Below are positions 59,086-64,000 of a DNA stretch of 64,000 bases, piece by piece. Position 1 is the stretch's first letter; the number at the start of each line of letters is the position of its first letter. Both the position numbers and the translations under genes were made by a program. The notes below the pieces were generated by a model. That model made no database searches. It had not been told where the DNA came from and was given only the letters and a program-made list of their open reading frames with translations. Source of the stretch: Phycomyces blakesleeanus NRRL 1555(-) (Eukaryota; Mucoromycota; Mucoromycetes; Mucorales; Phycomycetaceae); the NCBI RefSeq assembly GCF_001638985.1, contig NW_017265158.1, positions 496,001 to 560,000 of the forward strand. The letters are read 5' to 3'.

Positions 59086-59638
59086 AAAAATCAGTATGGC
59101 GTAGGCCTATCTTATTTTAAAAAGTCTTCTGAACGTTCGACAGAATTCGTAATTGTATTTTTCTCTTTTTCTTACCGCCTTTCATCTCTTTCTCCTTTAT
59201 GTTACATTCATTAAAACATGCTAAAAATTACCGTACGCATTTCTCATAAGAAAAACTAAATATATCAAATCATTGAATGTCGGGAGCATATTAGCTAATA
59301 TAGTACGTATATTCGAAAGCTTTTTCTTGTAACGAAGTACTGGATCCAGGGCTTTCTTTAATCTAGCTACAAATTATCTGCGGACTTTACTGATAACTGA
59401 GTTTTATATTGCCATGGAATCTTGAACGCAGAGCCAATCTTAGATGGTTGTCGTATGTTCAAATGCATAAAGATGAGAAGTATTACTAGTCTTTTGTAAT
59501 CATTGCATATTGTCAATAGAGAAAGTGACAGGTCCTCCAGAAGTTTTGATATATACTTTGTATTCAGAAAAAATAAACACCGGATTCGAGCTACAACTAT
59601 TTTACTTTACAAGGAACCAAGCGTCGAGTAATTTTTTT
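59086..59638. other. Convergent spacer between PNO1 and the MAD1 acidic tail
   Basis: 0.55 kb AT-rich sequence with no recognised element; it separates the two 3' ends. Confidence 0.5.
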
Positions 59639-62600
59639 CTAAAGAGTGTGGGTCCCGAAGTCTTGCATAGAACTATCTTTACTATCTCTTTCATCATTTT
59701 GATTGTTATTTCCATCGCTGGAATCTTCATCTTCACCTTCGTCCATTATTTGACCTTCTTCCTCAGTATCTTCATTGACTTCATCTTCTTGACTTTGTCC
59801 TTGTTTTTCCCATTCTTCATATCCCTGTTCATCTCGTTCTTCGTATTCTCGAGAATCATGTGTCTGGAGTTCATGTATATTTTCCTCTTGAAGGCTTTGA
59901 GTCTTTTGTATATACTCTTGCTTTTGTGATTCCTCTTTTTCTTGTTCTGGTAAGCATAGTTCTTCCTGGACTTGTGAATTTAGGTCTTCATATTCTTGAG
60001 ATTTAAACTCATCTTTAGTCTGAATCTCTTGTACTATCAACACCTGATCTGAATCATCTGGTGTATTTTGAGTTTCAGAGTCCTCTTGACATTTGTTGTC
60101 TCCAATAGCCTCGAAGCCTTTGTTAACTTCTTGATCTTCTAAGATTTCAGTAACTTCAATTACTTCATTGTCACCAATGACTTCATCGACAGTATTTTCA
60201 ATATCTCTATCTTCAGGATCTTCGCTTAGTTCATTATTTAGAGCTTGAATGATAACATTTTCTTCATTAATGCTATTATCTTCTTGGTCATCATTCTTTT
60301 GCTCATCTCCTTCAGAATTTTTCTGCTCAGCATAATAGCCATTATCTTCATGCTCATGTTCATAATCATCGCGTTCCTGATCCTCGTCTACATATTCCTC
60401 GTGCTCATGTTCTTTGTGTTCATACCCCTCGTTATCTTCGTCTTCGTTATATTTGTCTCCATTTTTGTCTTCTTCCTTATTTTCGCCTTCGTATTCGTCT
60501 TCATTTTCATCGTCTTCATCTTCGTATTTTTCTTCGTCCTCATCATAATCCTGTTCTTCGCTGTTATTCTCGTCAGATTCTTCTCTTCTATACTCTGTCA
60601 TATCTTCGTCGTTTTGATACTGGGATGTCTGTTGCATCTCATATTGGTGTCCCATTTGTTGTATTTTCATGGCCATGTCCTCACTTTGTTGCCCCTCACT
60701 TTGTTGTTCATACTCTTCATTATCAGAGTCTAAATTTATAATTTCAGTAGAACCTTCCTGTGTGCGAGGGAATGTCGAATCTTCTTCGTTGTATTCGTCT
60801 CGATACATGTGGTGAAAGTGGTCATTGGTATCGTCTTCGGTTTCTTCGTCAGAATTCATTTCTTCATCTTCGTATTCATCTTCATCTTCATATTCATCTT
60901 CTTCATTTTGTTCCAGCTCACCATATTCTATGTTACTGTATTTGGAAGGGCAGGTGCCAGAAATAGCATTGCATTTTTAGTTATGTATCAAAAACTAGCA
61001 TAATTCATCTTACTTGGATATGAGCTCCAAGGTTACTGCACTAAAGAAACCTGGCGTGTGTTTCTTTTGGAGCATGTAACTCTCATATACTGGCTGAAGC
61101 AACTTCATATAATCGTCCCTTTCAGAACCAACTATGTACAATTGTTCCTCGTCACCTTTTGATTCCATAATAAAGGCAAGTTTCGAGCCATCAACTTCAA
61201 CCGACTCTAGCAAAACTTGGCCTTTTCTGAATTCGATATTGTATCCCAATAAGGTTTTTACAACATTACTGTGATATAAAACTTTGGCTTCGAATACCTA
61301 AATTGAGAGTTTTTTTTTAAAAAAAATGAATAAATAAATTAAATATTAAAACAATAAAAAAAAAGGTTTTATTTGATTTACCTGATTTAGTCGCAAGATA
61401 CGTTTGTCCTTAATGGCAATCTCTTGTTGAAGATTACTTATATCTGCATTCAAATTATCGAGAGATATTTTTGGAATATTCACAAACAAATTGTGGTCTT
61501 CTATAGCTTCTTCGTCACCAACTTTTCTCTTTTTCATAGTGTGTTCAAAGTCAAAGTCTCCTTCGGTGCTCTCAAGCTGTTTTCTCAATGCCAAAACTTC
61601 TTCTCTGAGAGAAACAAGCTCTTTCTGTCGAGCTGCCTGACATAATGCTGTAGGATTTTCTTTGATCTCCATAATTTGATAGTCAGAAAAGTGTTCTGAA
61701 GCGGTATTATTATGGGAAATATTTTGAGTTTCTTTTGGATTGTCCAATGAATCTACTTCTACACTTCCATCACGCGAATGATTCTCGGGTGCTAAATCGA
61801 CATCTTCTTGATTTTCACTTGATGGCTCTGGTAGATCATCTGAAGAATCTTTGCCAATCACAATCTGAATACTTTCTCCTCGATCTAGGCCTTTTCGTTG
61901 CACAACCTTTGCCAGCATCTCTACTTGTTCTTTCAAGACAGATATGTCTTTCTGAAGGACACATTTTTCAATCGATGTTTCCGTAAGTTCTATAAGATTT
62001 ATAACGTTAGATGATTCAGAAGCATTGAGTAGCAAAACAATATAGCTTTAGGTTGTATTTACCTTGTTGAAGCTTTATAGTATCATCGATAAACGAGCCA
62101 ATATAGTCAGACAAAGTTTTGCCAGACACCAGCCCACAATAAGGTCCAGGGGTGGGGGTTGAGGAAGCAGATTGTATTTGACCGAGTGTGGTTTTTAATT
62201 GTATCAATTCATGCGTTTGTTGATCGATAGTATTTTGATATTCTGTCACAAGATTTTGCAGCTGAGCCATTCTCTGGATCTTTAATTCATCATACGTGGT
62301 TGATTCTGCCGATTCATACATGCTCTGTAATTTATCAAACCTTAGCTCACACGTAGATATCAGAATATGATTGATCCTTTCGTACCAGGTGCTGCTCTAA
62401 CAGACGAACTTGTCTCTGAACAGCTTCTCTGCTCTTCTCCAGCATAGACATCGCAATCTTGTCATCATCGTGCCTCCGGTCTTTCTCGATAATAGCGTTT
62501 TTAACATCATTTGCCTGATAATAGAGATATGATAAACTTCTTTTGTCCTAATCGAGTTCGCTATAGTACCTACATAGCTCTCTAACTGTGACACGATATC

Positions 62601-64000
62601 ATTCTTCTTCTTCAAGGTAGCTTCAAGATAATGTACTTGAGCTTTAGTCTCACGAACAGAAATTCGTTCTTTTGCAATAATCTGTGTGATTTCTTTAGGT
62701 GATTGGTATTCTGGACTATCCTGAGATTCCAAGTAACCAACCCTACATTTCAATATTATTATGCATACTGCTTTGACTCTAATACATCTATAGCTATTGT
62801 GTGCCTTACCATTCCATTCTTTCTTGGTTGAATCGTGCATTTTCAATTTCCAAGCGTATATTTGTTTCCTCAATCTGCGCAATATTCGATACTTGTCTTT
62901 CCAAACTCTTCTTTTCTTCTTGAAGACTTGCATTTGATGTGTAAATTCGTTTATAATGATCACGCTCGTTTTTTAGTCTCTCGTTTTCATCTGCGAGCTC
63001 AGAGGATTGTGTGGTGTAATCTAACAAAAAATTCCGTAAAATACATCATCGTAAGGTTCTCTCTTTTCCTCATTTTTGCATCTATCTGACTTACATTGAA
63101 GTTCTTCTCGCAGGAGTGTTTCTGTATTTGAATTTTTAATTGAATCCATTTCATAATTTTGAGCTTTGTTTAGTTTTGATAATAAATCTTGCTCTCTTTT
63201 GGACCCTTCGCTTATGGTTTGTTCCTGAGAATGTACCTAAAAAGAATATCGAATTATTAAAGACAAAAGAGACAGATTTCTTTGAAAAGTTTATAATAGT
63301 ACTAGTAATGATAATAATTTATCATGATCCATACTCGTTCTGTTAAAGCTCTGACTGTATTCTCGAGCACATTTGCCTTTGTCAGTGTTGCGTCAACTTG
63401 AGCGCTAAGCATTCTTTCTATGCTGCTTTGGTTATAGTGGGTATCGCGAAGTTGATTTTTTAAAGAGTCTCGTTCAGCTTGTATTACATTGACTTGTTCA
63501 TGTAGCGTGTCCTAATCGCGTTTTTTTTAAAAAAAATTAATTAAGAAAAACATCTAGTTGTGGACGTGGTTAAGGAATCATTTTTAGATTCCTTACTATC
63601 TTGTGATTGTATTCGCTCTTAATTGTCTCCAAGATTTTTATTGAATTTTGGCTCTGCTGCTTGTGATGAATGGCTCGCTTTTGCGCTTCCTGATTAAAGC
63701 AATAAAGTTTAAATAGTTGATCATTGACAAGGATTAATGTAGTGATTGATCCCTTGAGTTGATTACCGTTTTTTCAGTAATAAGCGATTCGATCGTCTTT
63801 GCTGATTGTTCTCTTTCCCGCTCTAATTCGGCTTGGGTCATCGCTACCCTTGATTCCGTTAATTTGATTGTGTATTCCAACTCATTAATCTTCTCCTTGA
63901 TTATCTTCAGTTGTTCTACACATGAGATTGTTTTGCTTTAATTAAGATATTTATTATATTCTTGAATGGATTTGTGATTGCTTTATTTTCGCCTTTTTGT
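59639..64000 (-). CDS. MAD1: Spindle checkpoint protein MAD1 (5' incomplete), probably with an acidic C-terminal extension
   Basis: Coiled-coil kinetochore and nuclear-envelope protein that recruits Mad2. The 5' end lies beyond the window. Exons seen (minus): 63915-63767, 63689-63597, 63511-63335, 63236-63095, 63020-62810, 62742-62574, 62514-62386, 62324-62063, 61989-61382, 61297-61014, and probably 60935-59639, about 1,170 residues. Nearly all is heptad-rich coiled coil (for example ELADENERLKNERDHYKRIY and KEQVEMLAKVVQRKG). VNIPKISLDNLNADISNLQQ lies where the Mad2-binding motif would be. LLGYNIEFRKGQVLLESVEV and the ending TPGFFSAVTLELIS are the conserved Mad1 C-terminal globular domain. 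A stop follows at 61012-61010, but a GTAAGA donor at 61013 and TACAG acceptor join in frame to 430 Glu/Asp-rich residues. If that intron is not used, the acidic frame would be a separate gene starting at ATG 60859. Confidence 0.78.
60936..61013 (-). other. Candidate 78-nt intron linking the MAD1 domain to the acidic tail
   Basis: The donor GTAAGA directly follows codons for ELIS plus two bases. The acceptor AATACAG is followed by TAACATAGAATATGG, giving NNIEYGELEQ in the acidic frame. The length is typical of this locus. The first codon of the intron retained in frame would be the TAA stop of the shorter MAD1. Confidence 0.55.

Noticed and set aside
60245..60733. Hydrophobic plus-strand frame of 162 codons, apparently a multi-pass membrane protein
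   Set aside because: It is the exact antisense of the GAA/GAT-rich acidic coding repeat; the Ile/Phe/Val composition is a by-product.
1..64000. CRISPR arrays, operons, bacterial insertion sequences or secondary-metabolite cluster
   Set aside because: All genes are intron-bearing fungal housekeeping types without clustered biosynthetic enzymes, and direct repeats are only simple-sequence DNA.

Overview
The window is AT-rich nuclear DNA of an early-diverging filamentous fungus, most likely Mucoromycota (Mucorales-like). Evidence for this is many short spliceosomal introns (about 111 inferred here, mostly 50-100 nt, GTAAGT/TAG type), typical fungal housekeeping genes (Yap1/Pap1-type bZIP with a C-terminal cysteine cluster, OLE1-type desaturase with a cytochrome b5 tail, PAPS reductase, URC4/DUF1688, glucosidase II, HOPS Vps41, GID7) and AT-rich spacers full of TA, CA and poly-T/poly-A tracts. 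There are no operons, CRISPR arrays, rRNA genes or convincing tRNA genes. The species cannot be named from sequence alone. All gene models were spliced by hand; nearly all give complete frames whose exon lengths sum to a multiple of three.

Layout. 1-129: 3' end of an unidentified gene. 1.6-2.4 kb: HAP2/NF-YA. 4.2-7.2 kb: DDHD phospholipase with an in-frame TAG. 7.6-8.1 kb (-): FMC1-like ATP synthase assembly factor. 8.6-10.1 kb: GH27 alpha-galactosidase-like enzyme. 10.1-11.5 kb (-): Tlg2/syntaxin-16. 13.9-15.4 kb: stearoyl-CoA desaturase. 15.9-18.7 kb: GID7/WDR26. 19.6-24.2 kb: VPS41. 24.5-25.3 kb: TVP15-like/COPI-associated membrane protein. 28.2-29.1 kb (-): PEX11, with a decayed partial copy at 25.7 kb. 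29.3-32.5 kb (-): nonaspanin (TM9SF). 32.8-33.8 kb: terminal-inverted-repeat element containing a LINE relic. 34.6-35.9 kb: four-TM MARVEL-like protein. 37.3-37.7 kb: two more inverted-repeat element traces. 38.9-39.3 kb: small secreted Kre9/Knh1-like protein. 39.9-43.4 kb: glucosidase II alpha. 44.8-45.4 kb (-): LYRM2, divergent from mitochondrial uS17 (45.5-45.8 kb). 46.8-47.7 kb: PAPS reductase. 48.2-49.0 kb: COA8/APOPT1-like. 49.3-50.2 kb (-): isochorismatase-fold hydrolase. 50.4-52.0 kb: a transposon-like element with a perfect 32-bp inverted repeat, and a decayed repeat-family gene. 52.6-54.4 kb: URC4 (DUF1688). 55.0-56.6 kb (-): Yap1/Pap1-type bZIP. 57.0-57.9 kb (-): BUD32, divergent from PNO1 (58.1-59.1 kb). 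59.6-64.0 kb (-): MAD1, 5' incomplete, apparently spliced to a 430-residue acidic tail.

Functional themes. Many genes serve mitochondria (FMC1, LYRM2, uS17m, COA8) or the endomembrane system (Tlg2, VPS41, TVP15-like, TM9SF, glucosidase II, DDHD lipase). They are not physically co-regulated except for two tight head-to-head pairs. I saw no novel gene system. The most unusual signals are at gene-structure and repeat level: six introns whose donor appears to be GC rather than GT, a 9-nt terminal coding exon, an in-frame TAG that may be a 36-nt intron, the MAD1 acidic extension, three classes of inverted-repeat elements, and a partial PEX11 duplication.
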